Below are positions 27,730 to 39,559 of a DNA stretch of 64,000 nt, one piece after another. Position 1 is the first letter of the stretch. The number at the start of each line of letters is the position of its first letter. The position numbers were made by a program, and so were the translations under genes. Source of the DNA: Arion vulgaris (lineage: Eukaryota > Mollusca > Gastropoda > Stylommatophora > Arionidae); contig CM036753.1 of NCBI GenBank assembly GCA_020796225.1, forward strand, positions 81,841,941-81,905,940. Direction: 5' to 3'. The notes beneath the pieces are model-generated. The model worked only from the letters and a program-made list of their open reading frames with translations, did not search any database and was not told the origin of the DNA.

Positions 27730-28945
27730 GTGTAACAAAAACATCAGCTTGAATAACAAAAACATCAGCTTGAATAACAAAAACAGCTTGAATAACAAAA
27801 ACAGCTTGAATAACAAAAACAGCTTGAATAACAAAAACAGCTGTCGAATAACGAAAACATCAGTTGAATAACGAAAACAAGCTTGAATACAAAACCAGCT
27901 TGAATAACAAAAACAGCTTGAATAACAAAACAGCTTGAATAACAAAAACAGCTTGAATAACAAAAACAGCTTGAATAACAAAAACATCAGCTTGAATAAC
28001 AAAACAGCTCTGAATAACAAAAACAGCTTGAATAACAACAAACAACGCTTGAATCAACGAACAAACATCAGCTTGAATAGCAAAAACGGCTTGAATAAAA
28101 AAACAGCTTGAATAACAAAAACATCAGCTTGAATAACGAAACATCAGCTTGAATAACAAAAACGAACAAAGCTTGAATAACAAAAACAAGCTTGAATAAC
28201 AAAAACAGCTTGAATAACGAAAACATCAGTTTGAATAACAAAAACAGCTTGAATAACAAAGCGAAACCAGCTTGAATAACAAAAACAGCTTGAATAACAA
28301 AACATCGACGCTTGAATAACGAAAACCAGCTTGAATAACAAAAACAGCTTGAATAACCGAAAAACATCAGCTTGAATAACAAAAAACAACTGAATAACAA
28401 AACATCAGCTGAATAACGAAAACAGCTTGAATAACAAAAACAGCTTGAATAACAAAAACATCAGCTTGAATAACAAAAACAGCTTGAATAACAAAAACAT
28501 CAGCTTGAATAACGAAAACAGCTTGAATAACAAAAACAGCTTGACTAACAAAAACATCAGCATGAATAACAACATCAGCTTGAATAACAAAAACAGCTTG
28601 AATAACAAAAACAGCTTGAATAACAAAAACAGCTTGAGTAACAAAAACATCAGATTGAATAACAAAAACATTAGCTTGAATAACAAAAACAGCTTGAATA
28701 ACAAAAACATCAGCTTGAATAACAAAAACAGCTTGAATAACAAAAACATAAGCTTGAATAACAAAAACAGCTTGATAACAAAACATTGCTGAATAACAAA
28801 AACATCAGCTTGAATAACAAAACATCTTGAATAACAAAACATCAGCTTGAATAACAAAAACAGCTTGAATAACAAAAACATCAGCTTGAATAACAAAAAC
28901 AGCTTGAATAACAAAAACATCAGCTTGAATACAAAAATTCAACGT
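27730..28945. repeat. 18/21-bp tandem array (about 60 units)
   Basis: Two unit types are mixed: AATAACAAAAACAGCTTG (18 bp) and AATAACAAAAACATCAGCTT plus G (21 bp). Both lengths are multiples of three, so open frames of 65-171 codons appear on both strands. These are low-complexity Asn/Lys or Val/Ile/Phe strings, not genes. Confidence 0.97.
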
Positions 28946-28979
28946 ATCTAGAATGAAATTTCATTCTAACTAAAAAGCA

Positions 28980-29715
28980 ACATCGTGTGCCATGCAGTCT
29001 GACAGCTATCAGGATCTCCGTTAACGACTGTTTTAACTGACTATCAACTCGGATGTTGATACTTTATCACCACATGAAGCCAGGTTAACCAGAATTGTCT
29101 TTTCATGTTGTCCTCTTCCTCTCGTATTCCATTAATTTTGCCTGTTGTCACTATATGTTCTAGACTTATCTTTCTCATTATGTTCCGGACACGTACTGAT
29201 TGTTTCTTTTTTTGTTTGAGGGCAATTAAATATTAATTTATTCTTATGCTGTTGACCTTTTCAGAAAATCGTCTTTAATAATGTTAACATTCCAGGCAAT
29301 TTTAGCATTTTGATGTTAAACCACATCTCTGTGTCATCCTAGATTTTATTATTTGTTTATTTAATGTCAATGATTGACCATCCCTATAAAGTAATCTTGT
29401 TCATCGTTCATTGTTCGTTTTAGTATCATCTTCATTGTTCATTGTTCATTGTTCGTTTTAAGATCATCTTCATCGCATGTCGGACATGTCCATAATTGTC
29501 GATCTCCTCCCTAAGCATGTATCTCAGTGTGTTTAGGGTAACAACTCCTGTTCTATGTTGATTGTTGTATCTACTGGGTTTTTTTCTGTGTGTTTTTCAT
29601 TCTATGTTGCACTGTAAAAACTTAATTTTGACTTCAATAGACAATAATTTGTTGCTTTGATTTTCTGAAATGTTGTTTTTGTCTGGACTCTATTTATGCT
29701 AAATAACCTATGGGA
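28980..29715 (-). pseudogene. LINE ORF2 C-terminal part (family K), degenerate
   Basis: The minus strand preserves IMRKISLEHIVTTGKING followed by an acidic/basic stretch and NMKRQFWLTWLH, matching 'GHimRkegLe.ivttGKieGkRgRGRqrekiLd.L..W' LINE tails, and the fragment at 1-170 in style. About 29430-29570 reads RTGVVTLNTLRYMLREEID, which instead parallels the family H tail, so two LINE remnants are superimposed or mixed. Confidence 0.5.
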
Positions 29716-29716
29716 A

Positions 29717-30000
29717 CGGAGTTATAATGTGATCAAGATTATAATGTGATTACGATTCTAATGGGATCAGAATTTGAATGTTATCAGAATTTGTATGTGA
29801 TCAGAACTCCATTGTGATCAAGATTCTAATATGAGGAAGATGTTTTTTGTCTGATTATAATTCTAATGTGAGGAATATTCTAATGGGATCAAGCCTCTAA
29901 TGGCCTCAGATTCTAATAGTATCACGATTCTAATGTCATCAGGATTCTAATGTGATCAAGATTCTAATATAATCAACATTCTATTGTGATCAGGGCTCCA
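29717..30000. repeat. About 17-bp tandem array inside a LINE remnant
   Basis: The unit is close to GATTCTAATGTGATCAA. Copies differ by substitutions and indels. It interrupts LINE coding similarity lying on either side. Confidence 0.85.
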
Positions 30001-30680
30001 ACATATTTAAGTTGATGGTCTAGTCTCAGCTTCGTCTCATTTACTTTGATGGTGCATTTGTTTATGAAATATAATCTTTTGAAATGACCCTGACGTCTTG
30101 TTGTCTTGCTATTCAGACTATAGTTTTTTATTGTTACTTTCTTTCACCACCATATTACTAGTTCCATGTGCTCTATTTCATTATTTTTGCTACCAAGACA
30201 GTGCTCTCAGATTACCTCAAGCTATTTATATTATTTCCAACTACTGCTATTTTAGCTATCTCAGTTTATGATCTCAAACTATTTTTGCTTTACAGAAAGA
30301 ACAGATCAGGCGATAATGCGCACACTAGCCTAATTTCCCTTTCAATCTACTGAAATGTTTCCATCTGTTTGTCTGCGCTTATATCTGCTTTTTGCTGCCA
30401 ATATATATCCTGAATGAATCTTAGATCTTTGCTGTCGATATTAAGAGCTTTAACATTTTAGAAAGATCCACTGATGATTTACTTTGCCAAACACCTTGAT
30501 ATAGTCTATCAAGCATAAATCAGGTTTTTTTAGTTTCAGTGCTCTTTCTGTTAGTTTTGTTACAATATAAATAGCATATCAAGCGCGCTCACCCTCAACA
30601 AACCAACAGTTCTTCATTAATTTCTGGTCTAATTCTGTTTCTCATTCATCTCATAATTATTCTACGTAATACCTTTATGA
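30000..30680 (-). pseudogene. LINE reverse transcriptase fragment (family K), degenerate
   Basis: The minus strand reads CWFVEGERA, YAIYIVTKLTERALKLKK, DLCLIDYIKVFGKVNHQWIF (palm motif, usually fiDy.KAFDkV.H), IQDIYWQQKADI, ALSPDLFFL (usually GCvLSPlLFN) and, nearer 30000, NKCTIKVNETKLRLDHQLKY (usual FkYLGs site). Several stops and a Phe/Gly in place of AFD show old decay. Confidence 0.7.
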
Positions 30681-30689
30681 TATGCTCAT

Positions 30690-31305
30690 AAGATTAATAA
30701 TGCAGTGAGTGTTATTAACGTTCAATTGTTAGTGATTTCTTTGACACGACAATTAACAAATGTTTCTATTAACTCATTCGGAACATCAATAGAAAGTAAA
30801 AGAGAAATAGAATACACACAAATAACGTACATTATTCAACGGACAACTCTAGCATAAGACCGACTAGCTAGTGCAAATTCCCACAAATCATACTGTTCAC
30901 GCCATGTGAATCTTGCTTACATTCCATTATTGTTAGATTGTAGGGGATTTATTTTTAAAATAGCGCAACACGTTAAAAAAGGGAAATATTATTTTACAAC
31001 TTAAATTTAGCACTAAGAAATATCAGCATTTTTAACACTTTTTATAAATCAAAAAGATTCGTTAAAATTTCAATAAATCGTCCATCTTCATATCACCATC
31101 AGCCTCCTTATCTTAGGTTACAATAGATTTTGCATCATTTAGTTGATTCTGTGCTGAATTACAACGTCATGTTCTGGCTGTGAGGACCTATTCTTGAGTT
31201 GAAATCCGTGCTACAGTTGCTGCACGTAAAACTGGTGTTTGGGATCTGATGCAAGTTATATCTCTCCAGCAATCTTTTGCTCATATGATGGTTTCTTTAG
31301 CATCC
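30690..31305. other. Unassigned AT-rich sequence
   Basis: No recognisable feature. Confidence 0.4.
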
Positions 31306-31309
31306 TACT

Positions 31310-31925
31310 CTGCTATGCCTCATGTCTGTGGTCTGCCCCAAATCGCACTTGAGCCTAGTCCATTCGTGCATGGCGTTATATCATTTAGCCATACCTTCAT
31401 CCAGTGCAGTTGCCTATGTACTTGTTAAGCCAATATCTTTGTCTATACTGGATGAAGTTAGATCACGCTTGCAGGTGTCAATGAAGCCTAGTAATTGGTG
31501 CCCATACTGTCTAGTACCAGTTGCGAGTTCGCCATATAGAATATCCTTTGAAATCCTATACTGATGAAGTAGATCACGCTGCGGTCTCTAGTAATTGGAT
31601 ACTTTATACAGTGTTGCATATAAATATCTTAATTCTTGTCTATGATAAGAGTCACGCTTGAGTGTCAATGACTAGTATGTGCCATACTTCTAGTACCAGT
31701 TGAGTTCGCATATAGAATATCTAAATCTTGTCTATACTGATAAGAGACACGCTGCGGTGTCAATGAAGCTTAATTGGCATACTTAGTACCAGTTGCGATC
31801 GCCATTTAGAAATCCTAAATTCGACCATCGCTCGCCATGTGACACCGTTCCCAAAGCACGACGACTCTGGCAAGGTATACATGCTTTGAATGCAGCGCTT
31901 CCAAGACTTCCATAGTAGGATGTGA
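31310..31925 (-). pseudogene. LINE ORF2 C-terminal fragment (family G), locally tandemised
   Basis: Between about 31431 and 31800 the same roughly 120-bp stretch appears three to four times: GATCACGCTTGCAGGTGTCA then GAAGCCTAGTAATTGG, CTAGTACCAGTTGCGAGTTC and GCCATATAGAATATC. On the minus strand this is the 'RDILYGELATGTRQ.G.P.LRF.DTCKRD' LINE tail. Later copies are ragged with missing bases. The segment 31840-31925 continues the gene (MEVLEALHSKHVY, then SDGRI). Confidence 0.65.
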
Positions 31926-32087
31926 TCTTTATAGGTGAATTGTTATTGTTGTACACCACAACGTGCATACTATTCAAATGCAATGGTTTAAAAGGCCAAA
32001 GGTCGTTGGTGCAAATGATTGACGCAGAAATATCAGAGGCGATAGGCAACACCTTTTACATGGCGTACTCGAGGGAAATTGGCTTTT

Positions 32088-32345
32088 TCTTTTTCTTTGA
32101 ACGCTCCATATCGACCACTTGTTAACCACTCTCTGTGATTTTTATGTGATCCGAGTCTAAGAGCGATTGCACGTTGTGCCAGTTATGTGCCTACAAGTAG
32201 ACCAGCACATCCTATTTCTGCGACGCTTTTTATTTAACTAGGGTAGCTACCTAGGTCCCTACCTCAGTTGCCTCTTACGACATGCCTTGTGGGTCACAGT
32301 GTTATTATACTTTGCTCCCCCTATGAGCCCCAGCAACACAGGGCG
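32088..32345 (-). mobile_element. Dispersed repeat family A
   Basis: Nearly complete copy with GAACGCTCCATATCGACCAC, GTGCCAGTTATGTGCCTACA, TCTGCGACGCTTTTTATTTA, CGACATGCCTTGTGGGTCAC and a CCCC-rich far end. Confidence 0.85.
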
Positions 32346-32349
32346 GGAG

Positions 32350-32805
32350 GAACTTCCAAACTCTTGCATACCCTGAACACTGAAGTGCACAACAAGAATA
32401 TAGGAAGAAAGAAAAGAAAGATCTGTATATAATGTGTCTTCATTGAATTTGTCTCTTCTACATATCTTTATGTCTTTCCTTTATGTTCATTATATCTGTG
32501 ATGGACGAGCATCATTATAACTGTTATATTGTTATATGTATATATATATATATTCATCTTCACGTCCATTCATATCTTGTATACAATCATCTTCACATTT
32601 ATTTATGTTCTGAATTTCATATGTATTACATATTTATTCTTGACAACATGTAATAAGAATAAAGTATGGCCTGCAACATAACATTATTGATGCCTCCGTT
32701 ATGCTTCCTATAACTTCTCTCATTCTGATATTGTTAGCCATAGCCCAATAAATAAAACAGATTTTCAGCGTCTTTCTGAGATTTCGTTGTACTTCTAGCG
32801 TTTTT
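32350..32805. other. Unassigned AT-rich sequence
   Basis: Only a short TA run near 32537-32552 stands out. Confidence 0.4.
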
Positions 32806-32814
32806 ACGTATTAG

Positions 32815-32981
32815 CAGGGGCGGCTCGTCATTAAGGGCCAGTGGGGCCCGGACCCACTAATAATCGAAAGGGGGAATAACATCCCCGAATAAACAAATAA
32901 TAGTAAATACTTCCAAACCCATAATTTTTTCGAAAATGTGTGTCTGGCCCCACCAAGAAAAATGAACACGAGCCGCCACTG
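32815..32981. mobile_element. hAT-type MITE (167 bp), second copy
   Basis: Ends CAGGGGCGGCTCGT and ACGAGCCGCCACTG. Flanking 8-bp direct repeats are CGTATTAG (32807-32814) and CTTATTAG (32982-32989), seven of eight matching. Internal sequence matches the copy at 3667 (GTCTGGCCCCACCAA) apart from the A-rich middle. Confidence 0.9.
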
Positions 32982-33174
32982 CTTATTAGTAACAGATCGT
33001 TTGAGATAGCAATTGTTTATCTATGTACGATATATATACACAACCATGTAAATGATAGATTTACAACAAGAATGCTGCAAAATCAATAACTAAGATATGA
33101 CCTACTGATATCAGTCAATAAGATGAGAAAGTTGCTCTGACCTTATCTAACTATTTCTGTTTACAAAACATATA

Positions 33175-33296
33175 TCCATTTTAGTTGCTCATAAATTTGT
33201 TTTTAAGTGATTTTAGTTGTTCATATACTTCAATCTATCGATTTCAGTTGCTCTTAAACTTATTTATCGATTTCAGTTGTTCATATACTTATTTGA
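33175..33296. repeat. Short degenerate tandem repeat
   Basis: ATTTCAGTTGCTCATA-like pieces repeat about every 35-40 bases. A similar piece follows the 51-bp array near 35580. Confidence 0.6.
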
Positions 33297-33595
33297 GAGC
33301 AGCGATAGCATATTAATTAGTGTACTTGCTGCTTAGTCGCGTCGTCCGATTATCAGATTCTCCAGTTGGAATGGGAATGTCTCCTTCCCCCAACCCAACC
33401 CAACCCAAATCCTACCGTAACGGTTCTCATGTCGATCCAGTCTCAATTTGATACTAGGAAAATGCTAGAAAATCAAGACTACTGATGTGATGTTCACTGC
33501 CATCACCCATCTTGTATCGCTAGTCACAGACAAAAATTAGCTCAACACGGTATTCCTCAATATACAAACTAGTATGAAAATGCTGGTTTTACTTT
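33297..33595 (+). mobile_element. SINE family E, decayed
   Basis: The body preserves ACGGTTCTCATGTCGATCCA, TCTCAATTTGATACTAGGAA, CATCACCCATCTTGT and CAACACGGTATT in the family order. The head (GAGCAGCGATAGCATATTAA) is a weak tRNA-like match. A CCCAACCCAACCCAACCC tract is inserted near 33395. Confidence 0.6.
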
Positions 33596-33624
33596 TAACT
33601 TGATATAGTTATTTCATGATATCG

Positions 33625-34010
33625 GTTGCTCATCATATGTTGATATCCTACAAGACTGTGCTCTCCTGTGTGAGCTGACAAGCAACATATGTTGATATCC
33701 TACAAGACTGTGCTCTCCTGTGTGAGCTGACAAGCAACATATGTTGATATCCTGCAAGACTGTGCTCTCCTGTGTGAGCTGACAAGCAACATATGTTGAT
33801 ATCCTACAAGACTGTGCTCTCCTGTGTGAGCTGACAAGCAACATATGTTGATATCCTGCAAGACTGTGCTCTCCTGTGTGAGCTGACAAGCAACATATGT
33901 TGATATCCTGCAAGACTGTGCTCTCCTGTGTGAGCTGACAAGCAACATGTGTTGTTATCCTACAAGACTGTGCTCTCCTGTGTGAACTGACAAGCAGCAT
34001 GTAGCCACAC
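33625..34010. repeat. 52-bp tandem array (about 7 copies)
   Basis: The unit contains TGTTGATATCCTACAAGACT, GTGCTCTCCTGTGTGAGCTG and ACAAGCAACATA. Copies are almost identical (TAC/TGC variants). A 128-codon minus-strand ORF spans it but only reflects the repeat. Confidence 0.95.
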
Positions 34011-34044
34011 CCAGTTCACCTAAAAACTAAACTTTGGGGAAAAC

Positions 34045-35565
34045 TGACAGACCAGAAGCTGTGACTGGCCAGTTTGTGGTCCACAGTAAACTAAGCGTAT
34101 GACCAGAAGCTGTCTGTGACTGGCCAGTTTGTAGGTCACAGTAAACTAACATATGACCAGAAGCTGTCTGTGACTGGCCAGTTTGTGGTCCACAGTAAGC
34201 TAAGCGTATGACCAGAAGCTGTCTAGACTGACCAGTTTGTGGTCACAGTAACTAAGCACATGACCAGAAGCTGTGACTGACCAGTTTGTAGTCCACAGTA
34301 ACTGCCATGACTGAAGCTGTGACTGACCAGTTTGTGTCCACAGTAAACTAAGGTATGACCAGAAGCTTGACTGGCTAGTTTGGGTCCACAGTAACTAATC
34401 ATATTACCAGAAGCTGTGACTGACCAGTTTGTGTCACAATAACATATGACCAGAAGCTGTGACTGGCCAGTTTGTGGTCCACAGTAACATAATCATATTA
34501 CCAGAAGCTGTGACTGGCCAGTTGTGTCCACATGAACTAATCATTACCAGAAGCTGTGACTGCCAGTTTGTGGTCCACAGTAAACTAATCATATTACCAG
34601 AAGCTGTGACTGGCCAGTTGTGGTCACAGAAACTAACATATACGAAGTGTGATTGGCCGTGGTCAAGTAACTAATCATTTACCAGAAGCTGTGACTGCCA
34701 GTTTGTGGTCCACAGTAACTAATCATATTACTAGAAGCTGTGACTCGGCCAGTTTGTGGTCCACAGTAAAATAATATATTACCAGAAGCTGTGACTGGCC
34801 AGTTTGTGGTCCACAGTAAACAACATATTAACCAGAAGCTGTGACTGACCAGTGTGAGTCACAGTAAACAATCATTTACCACAAAGCTGTGACTGCCGTT
34901 TGTGGTCCACAGTAAACAATCATATTACCAGAAGCTGTGACTGCCAGTTTGTGGTCCACAGTAAATAGCATATTACCAGAAGCTGTGACTGACCAGTTTG
35001 TGGTCCACAGTAAACTAATCATATTACCTAGAAGCTGTGATGGCCAGTTTGTGGTCCAAGTAAACTAATCAAATACCAGAAGCTGTGACTGGCCAGTTTG
35101 TGGTCCACAGTAAACTAAGCATATTACCAGAAGCTGTGACTGACCAGTTTGTGGGCACAGTAAACTAATCATATTACAGAAGCTGTGACTGGCAGTTTGT
35201 GGTCCACAGTAAACTAAGCGTATGACCAGAAGCTGTCTGTGACTGGCCAGTTTGTGGTCCACAGTAAACTAAGCATATGACCAGAAGCTGTCTGTGACTG
35301 CTAGTTTGTGGTCCACAGTAACTAAGCATATACTGAAGCTGTGACACCAGTTTGTAGTCCAGTAACAACATATCCAAGCTGATGGCTGTTTGTGGTCCGT
35401 AAACTAACATAACCAGAAGCTGTGACTGGCTAGTTTGTGGTCCAAGTAACAAGTATGACCAGAACGTCTTGATAGTTTGTGGTCCACAGTAAACACATAT
35501 TACCAGAAGCTGTGACTGGCTAGTTTGTGGTCCACAGTAAACTAAGCGTATGACCAGAAATCGCT
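34045..35565. repeat. 51-bp tandem array (about 30 copies), partly degraded
   Basis: The unit contains AGAAGCTGTGACTGGCCAGT, TTGTGGTCCACAGTAAACTA and ATCATATTACC. Some copies have CTGTCTGTGACTGG (an extra CTGT). Between 34220 and 35460 many copies lack single bases. The flanks hold the cleaner copies. Confidence 0.95.
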
Positions 35566-35599
35566 GAAGAAGATGAAGGTTGCTCATATTTTAATTATT

Positions 35600-36610
35600 G
35601 ATTTCGGTAGTCCATATTTTATTTTATAAGTTCATGGTTTTTTATGTTGGTTTTTTTAAAACTATTACATACTTGTTTCTGATTATATCGCATGTCTGTT
35701 CAGTGGCATCGCCATCATCCACCCCTTCATCTGTCTGTCTGTGTGTGTCTCTCTCTATCTATCTTTTTCTCTCTCATTTTTAACATCTGATTGTCAAAGG
35801 CATATGAGTGTCCGATTTTCACCTTCCAATTGCTTCGCTACAACAGTCTGTTTTCAATAAAGTGTTACAGTTGCTTAACTAATGCAGGTATATTGCTGTT
35901 AGTGGTTCTACAAGCTGCCACAATGTAATCGCTCGGCATTCGGTCGTGAGACAGGTCAATTTACCCTTGTCAACTTAAGGACAACAAACCTGGCTAGCCG
36001 ACAGCTTCATTTTGGGTTGAATCTGATTTGTTTGGAATAATTCTGTCTTTGATGTTTAATGGCATATGCAATAAATGGTGAAGAAATATATTTTATTGAC
36101 ACATTCGCCACATGAGTAAACGTGTGAATTGTAATGTCTATGTTTATTTTTGTTATTTTTGGAAATTAAATCCCTCTCTAAGCAGGGGTCTCCTAGACCG
36201 ATCTGTATATTTTTTCAGAGATCAGTGATTTTAGTGTAGATAATATCGAGTTTCTAGTTCTGTCAGAAACGGGCGATAAAGCGTAGGTTCTGCGTTCAAT
36301 AGTCAATCTGCGACTCATTTCTCTATTCAAATATCTGAACGCAGCAAACTGATTGCAGAAAAAGAAGAAGTAACATTGATGATTCTATTGTTATCTTCCT
36401 TTTTGTTCGTCGTCTTAGTATATTTTATAACTTATTCTTTAATTAATAACGCAGCTCTCAGCTAAAAGCTGTTCTTCAACTGAAATTGTCCTGAAATATT
36501 ACTGCTAAAAGAAAAGACACGTAAGGTTTACCTGAACATCACCGTCATATATTTGGCACTTTTCTAACAGATGTCAGCAATTTTATTTTTGGTGTACAGT
36601 GTCTTAACTG
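35600..36610. other. Unassigned sequence
   Basis: About 1 kb without recognised genes or repeats, apart from a short TCTCTC/TCTA tract near 35740-35776. Confidence 0.4.
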
Positions 36611-36617
36611 CCCATAA

Positions 36618-36858
36618 GGGGTCTCTGTGGCTAAGTGGTTAAGCCCTTTCCTTGCGAGTCCAAGGTCGTGGGTTCGAATCTGGAACGCACCGTTCTGTTC
36701 ATAAGTGCATTTTTTCCAGAGACTCTAGGAGTGTTGTCGAAGCTACGGAGTTCGTGCTTTGTGCAATACTCGCGGCAGGTGACGTGCAATTTCTGCGGAG
36801 AGGGACCGAACCATTTGCGGTAAAACCCGGTGCAATGAAGTCAATCCTTCAGCTTTAA
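36618..36858 (+). mobile_element. SINE family B, best-preserved copy
   Basis: Head GTCTCTGTGGCTAAGTGGTT (A box) and GTGGGTTCGAATCTGG (B box). Body GAAGCTACGGAGTTCGTGCT, TGTGCAATACTCGCGGCAGG, then ACCCGGTGCAATGAAGTCAA at the right end. Aligns throughout with 8742-8980. Confidence 0.9.
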
Positions 36859-36869
36859 AACCCCTTTTA

Positions 36870-37285
36870 AAACTTCCCATATTAGAAGTTCCTCTGCTTA
36901 ATTTGTTGAAAATAGGACATCTCAATACGTTGTGCGCCGCGCGTTACTTGAATGCTATTATTCCCCGTTCCCCTCTATTCTGCTGCTGCTGTAGTCATCA
37001 TTTATCATGTCTTGAAGACATGTGCTCAATTATCTCTTATCTCTTACCTGATCTTAGGTTATGTTTGTATCAGGTTGAGGTAATGTCCCCGTTTGAGTTC
37101 ACTTTTTTTTTATCGTTCCTGCTCTTTGAAATGATATGATATTATCTCCAGTTAGAATCGATACTTGAAATTATCAAATGAAATTCCAACAGTTTTAGTT
37201 AGAATCGATTCTTTGCACAGTGACATTAAAAATTGTAATTATCTTTATAATCTTTAAATAATAAATTGAGATACCTCAGTTTTAA
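36870..37285. other. Unassigned sequence
   Basis: No gene or repeat recognised. Confidence 0.4.
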
Positions 37286-37289
37286 TAAT

Positions 37290-37542
37290 GTAAATGTATG
37301 GTGTGTACGTGTTTTGTGTGGTGGCGTTGTGTGCACTGTGTGTGTGTGTGTATTTGTGAGCACGATCTGTTGTGTGCGTGTGGTTGTATGTGTGCGTGTA
37401 TATGCGTGCGGGTCTGTGAGATGTTTGTGATGCGGATGTATGTATGTATGGATGTGTGTGTATATATGTATGGATGTGTGTATATATATATATATGTGGG
37501 TGCATGCGTGTATGTATGCGTGTATATACGTGTGTATATGTG
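37290..37542. repeat. TG-rich low-complexity tract
   Basis: Interrupted TG/TATG/GTGC dinucleotide repeats. Cys/Val-rich and His/Thr-rich ORFs across it on both strands are artefacts. Confidence 0.9.
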
Positions 37543-37745
37543 TGACCGCCTGTAGCTCAAGCGGTAGTGAGCTCAATCCCAACCCAAGCGTACCTGGTTC
37601 AAACTCCGCGGTGGGCAAGTTTAGAAGCAAATTCGTTACCGTGGGATTTCTAATAAAAGATAAAATAGACCTCACCGTGCAGAAAACAATTGCAAACTAC
37701 TGAACGTATAAGTGGTACCTAGAAAATCAACGACTCGTTTACTGT
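37543..37745 (+). mobile_element. SINE family D, tRNA-headed
   Basis: Head GCCTGTAGCTCAAGCGGTAG (A box) and CCTGGTTCAAACTCCGCGG (B box). Body AGAAGCAAATTCGTTACCGT, CAGAAAACAATTGCAAACTA and CTGAACGTATAAGTGG; 3' end GTGGTTGATGACTACGTCCT and CACGATTTTCATTT. Matches 42982-43208 end to end. Confidence 0.85.
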
Positions 37746-37749
37746 GGTT

Positions 37750-38300
37750 GATGACTACGTCCTGTAATTCCACGATTTTCATTTCCTATGTGTGTGTGTT
37801 GTATTCGATGGTTTAAAAACTACAATGAAAACGTTCAGCTACAATCGATACTTAAAAAAACAAAATCAAACATCTGGTAGTTAACAAATATTTGTTACAG
37901 TTATTATCTATTTTAAAATGAAATCTAACTAGAGAACAAAAGAGTGGTCGTTTACTTGTCTTGGCTTCAACAGTGCACGTTACAAAAGGGTTTGCAACCA
38001 CGTGATGGAAAGTTGAAAGGTTAGGTTTAGGTAATGTGTGTGGTAGAAATGTCTTGACATTTATAATACTTATGTTACCTCCTATTAGTTCTTCTTCTTG
38101 CACCTAGATTAACAAAGGTGCAATCACCTTTCGCTTTACTAATCTTGCAGGTAACAATGTCAAATACTTTGTTAGCATAGAATCAGATACTCTAAATTTA
38201 GTGTTTAAAATATGCATCATTGAGGAGATGAAGTTCTGTGTGATCGTTTTGTATCTTAGTAATTCATTGATCTGTCTCACCTCTGAAATCGGAGAATGCC
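37750..38300. other. Unassigned sequence
   Basis: AT-rich; no gene seen. Confidence 0.4.
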
Positions 38301-38317
38301 CGCTTGTATGGCAAGGA

Positions 38318-38434
38318 AACTAATAAAACGGTAAGCAGACTTTCAAGCAAAAATCAGTCAGAAGCGCCACTCCAGGCGCATGGCTACGCCTGAATTTATA
38401 GCGGGGAACGCAGAAAAGAAGAAGAAGAATTGAT
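38318..38434 (+). repeat. Retroelement 3' end with (GAA)n tail, probable
   Basis: GAAGCGCCACTCCAGGCGCA, a short G+C-rich palindromic segment (CCAGGCG...CGCCTG), then GCAGAAAAGAAGAAGAAGAA. The GAA tail parallels other retroelement ends in the window. No homologous copy is present here, so the class is open. Confidence 0.4.
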
Positions 38435-38689
38435 GTCATCATGACTCCAGTGTATGCTGTCTTTTACATGCTTATGTTTGTGTTTGTTTGGATTTTTTTT
38501 TACCAAATGTAGTTATTGAACAATTGTTGGTGTTCCTTATAATGTCTCTATGAGTTGTGATAGCAAGAATTACTGATCAGTCGTACTTCAACTTTTTCCC
38601 TAGAAACTCTCAGAAAACACGGTTTCAGAAGACGTTTCCTTATTGGGAAAACAGGATCTAAAGGCAAAAGAGTTAAAGTTAATTGTATA

Positions 38690-38925
38690 TCCTTTACAGG
38701 ACTTTGTGAATCAACCCTAGCTTTTTAACGCTGTTTGTGATTTTTCTAGGCATTATTACGTTCAGTAGTTTGCCATTGCTTTCTGAACGGGTGGTGCCAT
38801 CGTCCTTTGTAAAAATCAACGCGAAACAATTTGCAACCAAACTGTCCGCAGCGTGATTCGAACTCAGAACGTCGGGGTTAATAGACCGAGTCACTATCCC
38901 TAAGCCACAGACTCCACCTAAAGGT
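38690..38925 (-). mobile_element. SINE with family D body and a different tRNA-like head
   Basis: On the minus strand the head reads GTCTGTGGCTTAGGGATAGT (A box) and TGAGTTCGAATCAC (B box). The body CAGAAAGCAATGGCAAACTA and CTGAACGTAATAATGCC is that of family D. The head differs clearly from the GTAGCTCAAGCGG head at 37545 and 42985. Confidence 0.75.
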
Positions 38926-38974
38926 AAAAAGGGTTTACATAAATGTCACTATTGTCCCGATATAGCTTCTTCCT

Positions 38975-39155
38975 TCTAAGCAGAATAGCACGCCACCTGC
39001 AGAGAGTGTTGTAAAAAGTACAAACTCCCACGCCACCCGCAGAGAGTGTTGTAAAAAAAGTATAAATCTCCACGCCACCTGCAGAGAGTGTTGTAAAAGT
39101 ATAAACCCCACGCCACCTGCAGAGAGTGTATGCGAATTTAAAAGTACACACTCCG
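38975..39155. repeat. About 40-bp tandem array (4 copies) built from SINE B body
   Basis: CACGCCACCTGCAGAGAGTG then TTGTAAAAAGTATAAACTCC repeats four times. The CGCCACCTGC.GAGAGTGTTGYA segment is the minus strand of an internal piece of SINE family B. Confidence 0.8.
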
Positions 39156-39294
39156 CAGCTTCATCAGCAATTTTAGAAAAATTTTGGGAGGATTACTCAA
39201 TTGAAAAACATTTCTGCCATGGTGTTTCAGGTCCAAATTACAAACCTACAACCTTGCGAGCCCAAGCCAAACATCTGAAATAATTCTCCTGCGC

Positions 39295-39552
39295 ATGTGT
39301 GTTGTCAGGGCCCTCAATGGGAGCAAAGAATAGTAACACTGTAACCTACAAGGTATATGGTAAGATGCGACTGAGGTAGAGGTCTAGGCGAAGCTATCCT
39401 AGTAAATAAAAAGCGTCGCAGACATCGGATGTACTAGCCTAATTGTAGGTACATAACTGGCAGAACGAACAATCGCTCTTAGACTTGAATCCCCTACAAA
39501 TCACAAAGAATGGTTATCAAGTGGTCGATATGGAACGTTCGAAGAAGAAGAA
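39295..39552 (+). mobile_element. Dispersed repeat family A, reverse of the other copies
   Basis: Reads GGGAGCAAAGAATAGTAACA, CTACAAGGTATATGGTAAGA, AGTAAATAAAAAGCGTCGCA, GGTACATAACTGGCAGAACG and GATATGGAACGTTCGAAGAA. It ends in GAAGAAGAAGAA, which I take as the 3' tail, so this copy is plus-oriented. Confidence 0.85.
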
Positions 39553-39559
39553 CCACCAC

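Noticed and set aside
27730..28945. Long open frames on both strands (up to 171 codons)
   Set aside because: They come from 18- and 21-base units that are multiples of three and encode low-complexity strings in several frames.
33614..34000. 128-codon ORF with a repeated LVSSHRRAQSCRI-type motif
   Set aside because: Entirely within the 52-bp array; repeat translation, no flanking gene structure.
37282..37703. Cys/Val-rich secreted-peptide-like frames
   Set aside because: They translate a TG-rich low-complexity tract and appear on both strands.
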